The notes below the pieces were generated by a model. The model worked only from the letters and a program-made list of their open reading frames with translations. It was not told where the DNA came from and did not search any database. A stretch of 48,707 nt of DNA from an uncultured Clostridia bacterium (GTDB lineage: Bacteria; Bacillota; Clostridia; Christensenellales; Aristaeellaceae), in assembly GCA_947166385.1 (NCBI GenBank), contig CAMVEB010000029.1, positions 1-48,707 of the forward strand, written 5' to 3'. Positions 1 through 7,573 of the stretch are shown here, in pieces; within the stretch, counting starts at the first letter, position 1; every line of letters starts with the position of its first letter. The translations under genes were made by a program, and so were the position numbers.

Positions 1-226
1 ATATAGAAAAAGAGCAACGTTGTTCTTTGGCCGCTTCAAGCAATTCCTCTACGGTAACATTGAACGCCTTTGCTATCTGGTAAACTGTTTCCGCATTACA
101 TTTTCCCAAATTAGTTTTTCCATTGCAGATATCATTTATTGTCATATATGGTATATGAGTATCTTGAGACAGACGGTATTTTGTCATACCATATTGCTCC
201 ATGAGATCATTCACAATCATCAGCAT
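1..226 (-). CDS. XRE-family HTH transcriptional regulator, partial
   Basis: The reading frame opens with ATG at 226 and runs off the left edge, so the C-terminus is missing. The visible 75 residues form one Cro/C1-type helix-turn-helix: an N-terminal helix (MLMIVNDLMEQYGMTKYRLS), the turn and recognition helix around HIPYMTINDICNGK, and a closing helix ETVYQIAKAFNVTVEELLEAA. This is a typical short DNA-binding repressor. A GAGGGGGG ribosome binding site lies about 5 nt before the start. A good promoter with a palindrome in its spacer lies just upstream and suggests autorepression (inference). Its target could also be divergent DNA to the right, but no convincing gene starts there. Confidence 0.85.
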   Translation of the reverse strand, partial: MLMIVNDLMEQYGMTKYRLSQDTHIPYMTINDICNGKTNLGKCNAETVYQIAKAFNVTVEELLEAAKEQRCSFSI

Positions 227-242
227 AACCCCCCTCAACGAT

Positions 243-271
243 AATATAACGGTATACCGTGATTGTGTCAA
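243..271 (-). promoter_or_regulatory. Sigma-A type promoter of the XRE regulator
   Basis: On the minus strand TTGACA (266-271), a 17-nt spacer and TATATT (243-248) make a near-consensus promoter pointing at the XRE gene whose ATG is at 226. Confidence 0.75.
249..260. promoter_or_regulatory. Palindromic operator in the promoter spacer
   Basis: ACGGTATACCGT is a perfect 12-bp palindrome placed between the -10 and -35 hexamers. Dimeric Cro/C1-type repressors bind sites of this size, so it is the likely binding site of the adjacent regulator. The binding itself is inferred. Confidence 0.6.
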
Positions 272-542
272 GAGGGTAAAGTATATAGAAATTTTTTCAA
301 TATGCAAAAACGACTGAAGAAACTAAAAGGAGAGGAGGAACAAGCAAAAAGCAAGGGAACAAAAAACGAAAGAAATGAAGGGGTTTCAATAGCTTATATA
401 AAAACTTGCATACAAACATTATATGATGCTAAAATGATTTCTGCTGATGAAGCAATAGTTACATAGATTTATTGATGCAAAACAATCAACGAGCTAAAAC
501 CCAAACTTCTGATCATATGAAGGATTCCTGTATGGAGAAGCA
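272..542. other. AT-rich stretch without a convincing gene
   Basis: A 54-codon frame starting with ATG at 302 and ending at 466 encodes a lysine/glutamate-rich peptide, but it has no ribosome binding site and I recognise no family. The composition is clearly more AT-rich than the region after 930. It may be residue of a transferred element. Confidence 0.4.
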
Positions 543-878
543 ATGGATGAAGAATTGATGCTGTACTACATTGAAAAGTTTGGCGCAATTCGCATTCCAA
601 GAGAGCATCCTTATTCAATCAGCTTCTCAGGAAAAGCGACAAAAAGAATCAGGGAGGTGTACGAATATGTATGGACAGACGAAGAGCCTTGAGCATGATC
701 CCATTCAGAAAATCGCAGACAAATATGTAGAAGAAAACAATCCATACGGCCCGTTCAAGCCCCTTCGGAATACTTACAGTATGTTGAGGAGCATAGCATT
801 ACTGATCCATCCGAGATACCTGAAGAAGTGTTGGATACATTTATGCTTCCTGAGAATCCTGAGAGAATTGCTTTTTAA
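543..878 (+). pseudogene. Frameshifted unknown gene
   Basis: Three consecutive coding-like pieces lie in different frames. The first begins with ATG at 543 behind GGAGAAGCA and reads MDEELMLYYIEKFGAIRIPR to WTDEEP, stopping at 690-692. A second piece (about 690-770) carries LEHDPIQKIADKYVEENNPYGPFK. A third (about 765-878) reads PSEYLQYVEEHSITDPSEIP to NPERIAF and ends with TAA at 876-878. Joined by two single-base shifts they give an acidic protein of about 110 residues. I do not recognise the family. Either the gene is decaying or the assembly has two indels; the smooth amino-acid character across both joints favours one original gene. Confidence 0.5.
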
Positions 879-964
879 ACTGTGCTTTGAGCCCACCTAC
901 CTCTTTATCCGTTTGTTGGAAGTGAGGCGCGGTGGGCAATTCTGTTATATACGGAGGACAAATA

Positions 965-1279
965 GTGTTCAATTGGCTGAAGAAGCTGTTTTCAAAGCCC
1001 GGACCGATCGCATCCATGCCAATTAAAGAAGAAACCAAACTCTTGGAGAAACCATGTAAATCTTGTGGGAAGCCAATCTTCTACGATCCGTCCTGGGAGC
1101 ATATCCCGAATTACTGCAAGGAGTGCAAGCGGAAATACCAGGACGAGCATAATATTCCAAAGATCGTGAAGCAGAAGTGCAAACGGTGTGGTAAACAGTT
1201 CACGTTTCCATCTACTATCAAGCACTACCCCAACTACTGCAAGAATTGCAGAGCGAAGTTCAAGGAGAAGAATGCATGA
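965..1279 (+). CDS. Double zinc-ribbon protein
   Basis: A 104-aa protein with two near-identical zinc-binding modules of the form CxxCG-x(17)-NYCKxC. The first starts at CKSCGKPIFY, the second at CKRCGKQFTF; each ends in NYCKEC or NYCKNC. Each module supplies four cysteines for one zinc. The N-terminal 30 residues are basic and amphipathic. The GTG start at 965 is preferred over an upstream in-frame GTG at 932 because GGAGG lies 7 nt before it. The stop overlaps the next start by ATGA, so it is probably translated in one unit with the DUF1653 gene. The role is unknown; nucleic-acid or protein binding is the usual guess for such ribbons. Confidence 0.75.
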   Translation: MFNWLKKLFSKPGPIASMPIKEETKLLEKPCKSCGKPIFYDPSWEHIPNYCKECKRKYQDEHNIPKIVKQKCKRCGKQFTFPSTIKHYPNYCKNCRAKFKEKNA

Positions 1280-1503
1280 CCTACGAAGAAGCAAAGCAGA
1301 CCATCCCACTCGGCCGATACCGCCATTTCAAAGGCAACGAGTATGAAGTGATCGGGATTGCCCGGCATTCCGAGACCGAAGAGCCAATGGTGGTCTATAA
1401 GGCGTTGTACGGTGACGGTGGCTTATGGATACGGCCCGCGGCTATGTGGAATGAGAGCGTAGAACGGGATGGGAATACGTATATGAGGTTTAAGAAGATA
1501 TGA
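1276..1503 (+). CDS. DUF1653 domain protein
   Basis: 75 aa, almost entirely one DUF1653 domain. Diagnostic stretches are LGRYRHFKGNEYEVIGIA, RHSETEEPMVVYKALYG, LWIRPAAMW and a C-terminal RFKKI. Proteins of this family are small, cytosolic and of unknown biochemical function. ATG at 1276 is supported by AAGGAGAAGA upstream and overlaps the stop of the zinc-ribbon gene; its own stop overlaps the start of the Tag gene at 1500. This makes a tightly coupled run. Confidence 0.9.
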   Translation: MTYEEAKQTIPLGRYRHFKGNEYEVIGIARHSETEEPMVVYKALYGDGGLWIRPAAMWNESVERDGNTYMRFKKI

Positions 1504-2051
1504 GCGAATGTCGTGCATGGTCGGAAGGTGATCCGATTCTGGAAGAATACCACGATCATGAATGGTGCAAGATTAACCATGATGATGATTTCCAGTTCAT
1601 GATGCTGTGCCTGGAAGGGGCAAGCGTTGGCCTGTCCTGGGCGACCATCATGCATAAGAAACAAGCATATTGTGCTGCCTTCCATGATTTCAAGATTGAC
1701 GCTTGCGCTGCGATGACGGATGAGGAGTTGGAGGCACAGCGGACTAATTCAGGCATCATTCGGAACAAAGGCAAGATCTACAGCATCCGGAAGAATGCGC
1801 AGGTGGTTCAGCAGATTCAGAAGGAGTTCGGTTCTTTTGATGCCTATCTGTGGGGTTTTACCGATGGGAAACAGATTGACGGCCATTGGGAGAAACCCGC
1901 AGATGTGCCAACAGTATCTGATACATCAGTGAGGATGTCGAAGGACATGAAGAAGCGCGGTATTGCCTTCGTAGGTCCGGTGATCACCTACTCGTTTTTG
2001 CAGGCAATCGGCATTGTGAACGATCATCTGGCAGACTGCGAATATAGGTGA
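1500..2051 (+). CDS. tag: DNA-3-methyladenine glycosylase I
   Basis: 183 aa, the usual length of Tag. It removes 3-methyladenine from alkylated DNA in base-excision repair. Family marks: the N-terminal cysteine (MSEC), YHDHEW, the helix-hairpin region LCLEGASVGLSWATIMHKK, NSGIIRNKGKI, and the C-terminal FVGPVITYSFLQAIGIVNDH followed by a cysteine. The zinc ligands known for Tag (Cys near residue 4, His in YHDxEW, His and Cys near the C-terminus) are all present. The ATG overlaps the DUF1653 stop (ATGA), and the VOC gene starts about 5 nt after the stop, so it lies within a co-translated cluster. Confidence 0.95.
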   Translation: MSECRAWSEGDPILEEYHDHEWCKINHDDDFQFMMLCLEGASVGLSWATIMHKKQAYCAAFHDFKIDACAAMTDEELEAQRTNSGIIRNKGKIYSIRKNAQVVQQIQKEFGSFDAYLWGFTDGKQIDGHWEKPADVPTVSDTSVRMSKDMKKRGIAFVGPVITYSFLQAIGIVNDHLADCEYR

Positions 2052-2056
2052 AGAAG

Positions 2057-2440
2057 ATGAAATTGAATACGATCCATCACATCGCCATAATTTGTTCTGA
2101 TAAGGAATCGGCGCTTCATTTCTATCATGATCTGCTCGGCTTTCAGATCATCCGATCCAATTATCGTCCGGAACGGAATGACTGGAAGATCGATCTGGCT
2201 ATTAACGACACAACGGAGTTGGAGCTGTTCATCATGAAAGACCGGCCTGCGCGTGTGTCGGGTCCAGAGGCATATGGCTTACGTCATATGGCTTTTGCTG
2301 TCCCTTCTGTGGCGGATACGGTCAAGGAATTAGAACAGAAAGGGATAGGGTGTGAGCCTATCCGCCTGGACTCCTACACAAACAAGCCGATGACTTTTTT
2401 CAAAGATCCGGACGGATTACCGATCGAAATACATGAATAA
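2057..2440 (+). CDS. VOC family protein (glyoxalase/bleomycin-resistance fold)
   Basis: 127 aa with a paired beta-alpha-beta-beta-beta fold. The metal-ligand pattern of glyoxalase-like enzymes is visible: His in the opening strand (IHHIAIICSD), Glu in LELFIM, His in LRHMAFAV and Glu in the closing PIEIHE. It resembles the single-domain YaeR/SMU1112c group, whose substrates are mostly unknown. ATG at 2057 is favoured because AGGTGA lies 5 nt upstream; a GTG at 2048 overlapping the Tag stop is an alternative. It sits at the end of the coupled run with tag. Confidence 0.88.
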   Translation: MKLNTIHHIAIICSDKESALHFYHDLLGFQIIRSNYRPERNDWKIDLAINDTTELELFIMKDRPARVSGPEAYGLRHMAFAVPSVADTVKELEQKGIGCEPIRLDSYTNKPMTFFKDPDGLPIEIHE

Positions 2441-2451
2441 AGGAGAAAACC

Positions 2452-2682
2452 ATGAGCCGAATTAAGGAACTACAGAAATATGTCCATCATGTGGTGGAGG
2501 ACAACGAGAAGGAAGCCAATCAGATCGCACATTTGCATGGGGTAGCGCTTGCTGCTGCTATTCTTGCGAAGAAACGCGGCTTTCCTTCTTCCAGCGGCAG
2601 AATAGCCGCTTCTATTTTTCACCCTTTGTTCTGTATTGGGCAGGAGAGTGATGGTAAGATACAGCCATGGTCAGGGAAATGA
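2452..2682 (+). pseudogene. Truncated HD-domain protein
   Basis: The first 42 residues, behind an AAAGGAG ribosome binding site, look like the start of an HD phosphohydrolase (KEANQIAHLHGVALAAAILAKKRG). After the KKRG motif the expected HD dyad never appears; the frame continues in low-complexity sequence to 2682. A GC-rich inverted repeat (GCGGCT about 2577, AGCCGC about 2605, then TTCTATTTTT) lies right where homology ends. It is read as a 3'-truncated remnant; a genuine short protein is less likely. Confidence 0.6.
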
Positions 2683-2705
2683 CCAGTGAAAGGAGGGCAC
2701 GCACG

Positions 2706-2918
2706 ATGTTCGGAATGATTGTTGGCATCCTGTTTGGAGTGTATGTGATCGCGGCGGTAATCAATGTTGTTGGAGTGATCATCGGAGCAGTGTTCTCCGG
2801 TGTGGGCGCGCTTCTCGGAGGAGCTTTCTCCGGTGAAAGCCTGGCGATCGGCATTATGCTCGGAACGGCCTGGTATCTTATCCGGAAGAGGAATGAAAGC
2901 CCCAGGAACGATGCGTAA
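2706..2918 (+). CDS. Small membrane protein, 70 aa
   Basis: Two hydrophobic segments (about residues 2-24 and 27-60) separated by a glycine-rich turn, with a charged tail RKRNESPRNDA. AGGAGG lies 9 nt before ATG 2706. No family recognised. It opens a run of five tiny membrane proteins on the same strand. Confidence 0.6.
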   Translation: MFGMIVGILFGVYVIAAVINVVGVIIGAVFSGVGALLGGAFSGESLAIGIMLGTAWYLIRKRNESPRNDA

Positions 2919-2961
2919 GCTATCTCCCAGGTAGTGTCGATAATAGCAGGAGGTGTATGAA

Positions 2962-3105
2962 ATGCTGCTGATTGTGATTGCGGCTCTGGTTCTTGGAACG
3001 ATGTTGCTCCGTAGAAAGACCTTGCTTGAAGGCACAAATGAAGTGATCGAGCCTGCGAACAAGATCGTAAAGGCTACGGTGGATGGAAAACATATTCGTA
3101 TGTGA
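2962..3105 (+). CDS. Small single-pass membrane protein, 47 aa
   Basis: MLLIVIAALVLGTMLLRRK forms one N-terminal membrane helix followed by a hydrophilic segment with alternating charged residues ending in KHIRM. AGGAGG lies about 8 nt before the ATG at 2962. The positive residues after the helix suggest the tail is cytoplasmic. Function unknown. Confidence 0.55.
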   Translation: MLLIVIAALVLGTMLLRRKTLLEGTNEVIEPANKIVKATVDGKHIRM

Positions 3106-3117
3106 TAGAGAACAACA

Positions 3118-3225
3118 ATGAAAGGTAAACTGCTGTGGTGCATCGGACTGGCAAGGATACTGTTTGTAATTGCCTGGATGTTGATCATCGCAGGAATGTG
3201 GAAGGAAAGGACGTGTAAGCAATGA
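3118..3225 (+). CDS. Very small membrane protein, 35 aa
   Basis: One hydrophobic helix (about residues 5-27) ending in KERTCKQ. There is no strong ribosome binding site, but the frame starts 12 nt after the previous stop and its stop overlaps the next start (ATGA at 3222), which is typical of coupled genes. Function unknown. Confidence 0.45.
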   Translation: MKGKLLWCIGLARILFVIAWMLIIAGMWKERTCKQ

Positions 3226-3398
3226 AAATGAGCAAAGGCTGGTATAGTGGACTTGGAGTTACGGTAGTAGTGCTCCTGACACTGATTGTTTGCAGTTCAC
3301 TGCGTCTACTGAACGGAGTTATTATTCGACTTGGCGGTATCGGTGTGATGGTTGCGCTCCTTGCCTTGGCGTATGCGATTATCCGGAAGAGGGCGTAA
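3222..3398 (+). CDS. Small two-helix membrane protein, 58 aa
   Basis: Two hydrophobic segments (about residues 8-28 and 33-53) and a basic end IIRKRA. The start overlaps the preceding stop by four bases. The C-terminal IIRKR resembles the IRKR of the 70-aa protein at 2706-2918, hinting at related members of one small-protein array. Function unknown. Confidence 0.5.
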   Translation: MKMSKGWYSGLGVTVVVLLTLIVCSSLRLLNGVIIRLGGIGVMVALLALAYAIIRKRA

Positions 3399-3401
3399 AG
3401 T

Positions 3402-3575
3402 ATGATCAAAGATAAGATTTGGCTGATTAGCTTGATTGTGTGCTTCCTGGCTGCAGTAGTTTCGCTGGCTGGATCGGCAATTGGTATTTCGGATACGCTG
3501 AGGCGCATCTTCGGTGTGACTATTCTTGTGTCTTTAGTGATTGTGGTTTACAGGACGGTCCGGAATAAGAGGTAA
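3402..3575 (+). CDS. Small two-helix membrane protein, 57 aa
   Basis: Two hydrophobic segments (about 7-29 and 36-50) around a short loop with SDTLRR, then the basic tail RTVRNKR. It begins 3 nt after the previous stop and ends 5 nt before the DUF6054 gene, so it lies inside one transcription unit. Function unknown. Confidence 0.55.
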   Translation: MIKDKIWLISLIVCFLAAVVSLAGSAIGISDTLRRIFGVTILVSLVIVVYRTVRNKR

Positions 3576-3580
3576 TAACA

Positions 3581-3907
3581 ATGGCAAAGATGGAAAGAAC
3601 TCTGCACGGAGATTTCAATGAGATTCTGCGGAGGATCGAGAATGGAATTATGAAGGGCAGCCTGTCTGCTTCCCTGGAAGACAGCAGCGATTTCTCTGAC
3701 GGTTCCTCACGCTGTGCAGTACGTGTTTTTGAACGCTTTAGTGCGCTTGGCTCAAACCGCGTTTCTCTGAGTGTGACTTTGTTTGAAGGCAAGGATGGAA
3801 CAATTCATCTCAGCGCAATAACTTCTGGCGGATCACAGGCGGTGTTCTTCAAGATCAATACATTCGGTGAGCAGGCATTCCTGGATAAGCTGGCGCAGGT
3901 GCTGTAA
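3581..3907 (+). CDS. DUF6054 family protein
   Basis: 108 aa cytosolic protein. Hallmarks are the segment SLSASLEDSSDFSDGSSRCA, VRVFERFSALGSNRVSLSVTL and a C-terminal SAITSGGSQAVFFKINTFGE. I recognise this as the DUF6054 family of Bacillota, of unknown function. It closes the array of small membrane-protein genes, and a terminator follows 23 nt downstream. Confidence 0.75.
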   Translation: MAKMERTLHGDFNEILRRIENGIMKGSLSASLEDSSDFSDGSSRCAVRVFERFSALGSNRVSLSVTLFEGKDGTIHLSAITSGGSQAVFFKINTFGEQAFLDKLAQVL

Positions 3908-3930
3908 TAACGGAAACAGTGTAGTACATA

Positions 3931-3965
3931 CCCCGGTAGAGGAGATAATCTTCTGCTGGGGTTTT
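3931..3965 (+). terminator. Intrinsic terminator after the DUF6054 gene
   Basis: A 13-bp stem (3931-3943 with 3949-3961, allowing G-T pairs) and a 5-nt loop GATAA, followed by a short run of T. Confidence 0.75.
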
Positions 3966-4024
3966 CACATATATAGACGTACCTCAACAGAAAAAAATCG
4001 ATCCCGATGCGAAAACGTTCCATA

Positions 4025-4053
4025 TTGATTTTGATACTAATGCCTGCTATAAT
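4025..4053 (+). promoter_or_regulatory. Promoter of the AAA_14 ATPase gene
   Basis: TTGATT (4025-4030), a 17-nt spacer and TATAAT (4048-4053), about 50 nt before the ATG at 4105. Confidence 0.7.
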
Positions 4054-4104
4054 TATGGCAAACATGGGAAAAGATCCCAGATTTGCCGCAAGGAGGGTTC
4101 CGCG

Positions 4105-5364
4105 ATGGAGTATATTCATAGAGCAATTGAGAACATCGCACTTCATTCAGATAAAACCTTCAAAAGTGTTCTGATTACCGGTGCACGCCAAACCGGAAAA
4201 TCCAGAATGATAAAAGAACTTTTCCCTGATAAAAAATATGTGGCGATTGATGATCCCTTTATTGAAGATCAGGCAATCAATAATCCGAATATGTTCATGA
4301 TGCTGAATCAGCCGCCTGTCATTTATGATGAAGTGCAGCGTGCTCCGGAGCTTTTTCGGTTTATCAAAATTGTCTGTGATGAGCGTACAGACAAAGGCTT
4401 GTTCTGCCTCTCCGGCTCCCAGCCCCTTGAACTGATGGAAAAAGCTTCTGAATCACTTTCCGGCCGCGTTGGTATTATTGAATTACTGCCGCTGTCGCAA
4501 AGGGAGATAGATAGGGTTGCTTTTACACAGCCTTTTTTACCAACGATGGCATATATCAGCGAACGCAATCAATCGGTCAAAAAGCCCGGAAATCTTTGGG
4601 AACGAATCCATCGCGGCGGATACCCGGAACTGCAGGACCCGGATGTTGATTGGGGAATTTTCTTTTCCAGCTATGTCAAGACCTATCTGGAACGGGACGT
4701 TCGTAAACTGACAGCCGTACAGGATCTGAATGATTTTCGCCGGTTCATGGTCGCCGTTGCCGCGCGGACAGGACAGATGGTCAATTATGCCAATATTGCG
4801 GATGAGATCAGCAAAGACCAGACAACTGTAAAGGCATGGATGTCCATTCTTGAAGCTTCCGGGATCATTTATCTCCTGGAAGCATATACTCCAAGCGTAC
4901 TGAAGCGGGCAATCAAAACACCGAAGGTATATTTCCGCGATACAGGGCTGGCAGCATATCTGACCAGGTGGCTGACGCCGGAAACCCTGGCAAACGGGGC
5001 GATGTGCGGACCGTTTTTTGAAACGTATGTCATTTCTGAAATCCTCAAGTCCTACGCGAACCGGGGAGTCGATTATCGCTACTGCGTTTCATATTACAGA
5101 GGCAGAGACAAACTGAAAAAGAAGAAAAACGGCGATACAGTAGAGGTTGAAAGTGAAATTGATCTGATCATTGAGGAAAACGGCATTCTGTATCCCATAG
5201 AGATCAAAGAAAGCACAGCTGTTTCCGCTGACGAAACAGCGGCATTCACCGTGCTTGATAAGGTCAATGATAAAAAGCGTGGAACAGGAGCAATCATATG
5301 TGCCTGCCCCCAGCCTGGCATGCTCCGGGAAAACATTCTTCAGATACCGGCTTGGTATATCTGA
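4105..5364 (+). CDS. AAA_14 / DUF4143 ATP-binding protein
   Basis: 419 aa, the usual length for this family. The N-terminal AAA_14 P-loop domain has Walker A GARQTGKS at 26-33, a Walker B-like PPVIYDEVQ and a sensor-like FCLSGSQPLE. The C-terminal half is DUF4143, with a winged-helix-like stretch (ANIADEISKDQTTVKAWM) and a PD-(D/E)xK-like end, EIDLIIEENGILYPIEIK. Members are common, often laterally moved, and have no settled function; links to defence or toxin-antitoxin roles are suggestions only. AAGGAGGG lies 9 nt before the start. It has its own promoter and stands alone. Confidence 0.92.
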   Translation: MEYIHRAIENIALHSDKTFKSVLITGARQTGKSRMIKELFPDKKYVAIDDPFIEDQAINNPNMFMMLNQPPVIYDEVQRAPELFRFIKIVCDERTDKGLFCLSGSQPLELMEKASESLSGRVGIIELLPLSQREIDRVAFTQPFLPTMAYISERNQSVKKPGNLWERIHRGGYPELQDPDVDWGIFFSSYVKTYLERDVRKLTAVQDLNDFRRFMVAVAARTGQMVNYANIADEISKDQTTVKAWMSILEASGIIYLLEAYTPSVLKRAIKTPKVYFRDTGLAAYLTRWLTPETLANGAMCGPFFETYVISEILKSYANRGVDYRYCVSYYRGRDKLKKKKNGDTVEVESEIDLIIEENGILYPIEIKESTAVSADETAAFTVLDKVNDKKRGTGAIICACPQPGMLRENILQIPAWYI

Positions 5365-5415
5365 AGCCAGTTCTGAATTACACAAAAAAAACGTCCCGAA
5401 CATTTGAATTAACTA

Positions 5416-5444
5416 TGGACAGTTTTATTTCTCCGTGGTATAAT
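5416..5444 (+). promoter_or_regulatory. Promoter of the S41-peptidase remnant
   Basis: TGGACA (5416-5421), 17 nt, TATAAT (5439-5444). It leads into a well-formed GAAGGAGG ribosome binding site and the broken gene at 5509, so the promoter has outlived its gene. Confidence 0.65.
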
Positions 5445-5508
5445 AATTTATTTATAGTGCATCATAGCATACAATAGAAATGATGTTTTTGAAGGAGGTC
5501 ATTGATCG

Positions 5509-5652
5509 ATGAGAAGACTGCCTTCCCTCGTTCTTGCCCTCGCCCTGCTTCTATGATGTGGACCAGGGGGTCGAGCCGGATTACTTCATCAACGACTATG
5601 CGAATTTCTACAACCGGGAAGCTCTGACAGAGTTTATCAACGCGCTGTTCTG
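5509..5652 (+). pseudogene. Internally deleted S41-type peptidase remnant
   Basis: A signal-peptide-like start, MRRLPSLVLALALLL, is followed at once by a stop. In the +1 frame the DNA then reads YDVDQGVEPDYFINDYANFY to LTEFINALF and stops at 5652. That stretch matches the C-terminal 33 residues of the intact S41 peptidase encoded at 35839-37743 (YDVDQGVEPDHVIDNYAHFY to TEFIHGLY). About 580 codons are missing between the two pieces. The promoter and ribosome binding site look intact. This shows a second paralogue existed here and was lost by internal deletion. Confidence 0.8.
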
Positions 5653-5662
5653 ATTTGAGCGG

Positions 5663-5902
5663 GCGGTGGCCCTGTGCTCCGCCAATCCGGCGAAGATATT
5701 CGGCTGCGGTCAGAAAGGAGCGGTTGCGGTCGGCATGGACGCGGATATCGTCATTTGTGATCCGGCTAAGGAATTCACGATCACAAATGAGAAAATGCAT
5801 TCCGACTGCGACCATACGATCCACCCGCCCGCCGTCCGCGAGAAACCCGGGCGTATGATCCGATTCACCAGAGTCAGTCAAGCGAATATGAACAGGAAGT
5901 AA
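5663..5902 (+). pseudogene. C-terminal fragment of a dihydropyrimidinase/hydantoinase
   Basis: The frame carries LCSANPAKIFGCGQKGAVAV, GMDADIVICDPAKEFTI and MHSDCDHT, the well-conserved C-terminal end of dihydropyrimidinase/D-hydantoinase amidohydrolases. After about 5821 the sequence departs from the family, probably across a deletion, and stops at 5902. The catalytic metal-binding N-terminal 350 residues are absent. It is non-functional and lies 10 nt after the S41 remnant. Confidence 0.75.
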
Positions 5903-5911
5903 AAGGAAAAC

Positions 5912-6586
5912 ATGACGAATCAGAACAACACGAAGGAAAACAAACTCGAAAAGGTCTTTCTGAACGAACGCTTTATGGCAGCCGTCTGTATCATAATGGC
6001 GGCTGCCGGTGTCGCGTCGCTTGCTTTTTGCCTCAGGGAACAGGATGCCTTTGACATATTCGCCCTGCTGATCAAGCTGGTGACGGCAGTCACCATGTTT
6101 CTGGCTTTCCGGTCCTTTAAGTGGGATGCAGCCAAGGGCCTCATGGGCGGCGTGCTGTTTGCCCTGATGTATCAGGATGCGCACCTCGCGCTTGCCAGGC
6201 TCTGGTCCGAACAGAACTTTGATGCCTATCTGGCCTCCGGCGTTCAGGGAAGCCTTTTCCTGGCCGGGGCAGGCATGAATCTCCTGATGACTGTCATCAT
6301 TACAGCGAACCACTTCTTTATCAACTATTCAACGCACGGCAATCCAAAAAATGTGATCCTGAACCGGATCGCCCTGGTTTTCAAACTGGCAGTCTGCGTT
6401 CTTCTGATCGTGACCAACAGTCTGCTCGGATTCTCCTCTGCCCTGCGCTGGGCTCATTCCGTACAGTATCTGATGGACATCGCGCTGCTGATGCTGGTAG
6501 CCTGCCTGGAAGCACAATTCGATTCTTTCAACGTGCTTCGTCAGGAACTGAAAAAGCTGAAGCAGGAAAGGAAGGCGGAAAAATGA
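5912..6586 (+). CDS. Multi-pass membrane protein of unknown function
   Basis: 224 aa with about six hydrophobic helices, starting near residues 22-42, 48-68, 74-90, 110-135, 150-170 and 180-195, and a charged coiled C-terminal tail (RQELKKLKQERKAEK). AAAAGGAAA precedes the ATG. The stop overlaps the ATG of the next gene (ATGA at 6583), so the two are co-translated; the product may be a membrane partner of that glycosidase-like protein. I recognise no family. Confidence 0.75.
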   Translation: MTNQNNTKENKLEKVFLNERFMAAVCIIMAAAGVASLAFCLREQDAFDIFALLIKLVTAVTMFLAFRSFKWDAAKGLMGGVLFALMYQDAHLALARLWSEQNFDAYLASGVQGSLFLAGAGMNLLMTVIITANHFFINYSTHGNPKNVILNRIALVFKLAVCVLLIVTNSLLGFSSALRWAHSVQYLMDIALLMLVACLEAQFDSFNVLRQELKKLKQERKAEK

Positions 6587-7566
6587 GCTTTCGGCAGCGC
6601 ATTTCCGGGATCTGGCTGATATCCATGAGCCTTCTTGCCCTGTTCGCCTTCACCTGTTATTTCGTTGCGCAGATGTGGCTGAGCATTCTGCAGACGGCTT
6701 ATATCACGCTGGTGATCCTGCAGGTTGCGGCACTGACGGTTTATCTGTGGGGCCCGGAAAAACTGAAGCACAGGTGGCAGAAGATCCTGTACAGGCTCTT
6801 ATATGCCTCCTCCTTTTTTGTGATCCCGGCGTTCCTGTTTATCTTTATGGGCCTTGTTTCCCAGTATCATGTCCGGATTCCGGACAGTATTCCCGCGGAA
6901 TCCATGGCAGTGAAAGAGATCCTGCCCATGGAGAACCGGACGACGGTTTACGATACAGGCACGGTTTATATCATCTTCCCGGAGTATTCCGATGTGAGTC
7001 TCGTGTGCGAAACACGCCCATCCAAATCAGATGAATCCGTCACCTGGTGCAGCGGCGCGGCATTCCAGCACGATATCAGCCTTGGCTTCTCCCATGGGAA
7101 TATCGACGGAGACCACGCGGTGGACGGTGTCCTTTATGAAAGTCCGTATAACAAGGACAGCTTTGCTGCTTTTACGTTTGCGAACGGCTGCTTTTCCTTC
7201 GGATTCAACGATCCTTCCAAAGCGATCCGGGAAGCCGCGGAAAAAGGCGGAAGCGGATTCATGCAGTTCGGCCTGATCCGGAACGGAGAAACCGTCATGG
7301 GCATCAACCGTCCCCGGGTCCGCTGCTACCGGACGCTGGCCGAACTGAACGGGCATCTCTGCATCATCGATTCTGTCCGGATGATACAGTTCGATGGTTT
7401 TATGGAAGAATTACGGCGCCTCGGTGTGACCAATGCCCTGTATATGGATATGGGCGCCGGGTGGAATTACTCCTGGTACAGAAATGCGGCTGAGAAGGTG
7501 GTTACGCTCTTCGGACTGCCTGTCCCATGGTCACACAACTGGGTTGTGTTTCGGAAACAGCCATAG
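6583..7566 (+). CDS. Membrane-anchored phosphodiester-glycosidase-like protein
   Basis: 327 aa. Three hydrophobic helices occupy about residues 8-30, 33-55 and 70-92, and an extracellular domain covers the rest. The domain shows marks of the phosphodiester glycosidase (NAGPA/DUF2233) fold: a disposable N-terminal strand set, GDHAVDGVLYESPY, a glycine-rich FMQFGLIRNGE, and near the end LGVTNALYMDMGAGWNYSWY, where the usual family motif is a Leu/Asp-rich GGGxS. The match is at fold level, so the substrate (perhaps a sugar-phosphodiester of the cell wall) is inference. It is translationally coupled to the upstream membrane protein. Confidence 0.6.
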   Translation: MSFRQRISGIWLISMSLLALFAFTCYFVAQMWLSILQTAYITLVILQVAALTVYLWGPEKLKHRWQKILYRLLYASSFFVIPAFLFIFMGLVSQYHVRIPDSIPAESMAVKEILPMENRTTVYDTGTVYIIFPEYSDVSLVCETRPSKSDESVTWCSGAAFQHDISLGFSHGNIDGDHAVDGVLYESPYNKDSFAAFTFANGCFSFGFNDPSKAIREAAEKGGSGFMQFGLIRNGETVMGINRPRVRCYRTLAELNGHLCIIDSVRMIQFDGFMEELRRLGVTNALYMDMGAGWNYSWYRNAAEKVVTLFGLPVPWSHNWVVFRKQP

Positions 7567-7573
7567 ACAGTAA

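Noticed and set aside
302..466. 54-codon lysine-rich frame
   Set aside because: No ribosome binding site, no family, biased composition; mentioned only in the description of the gap.
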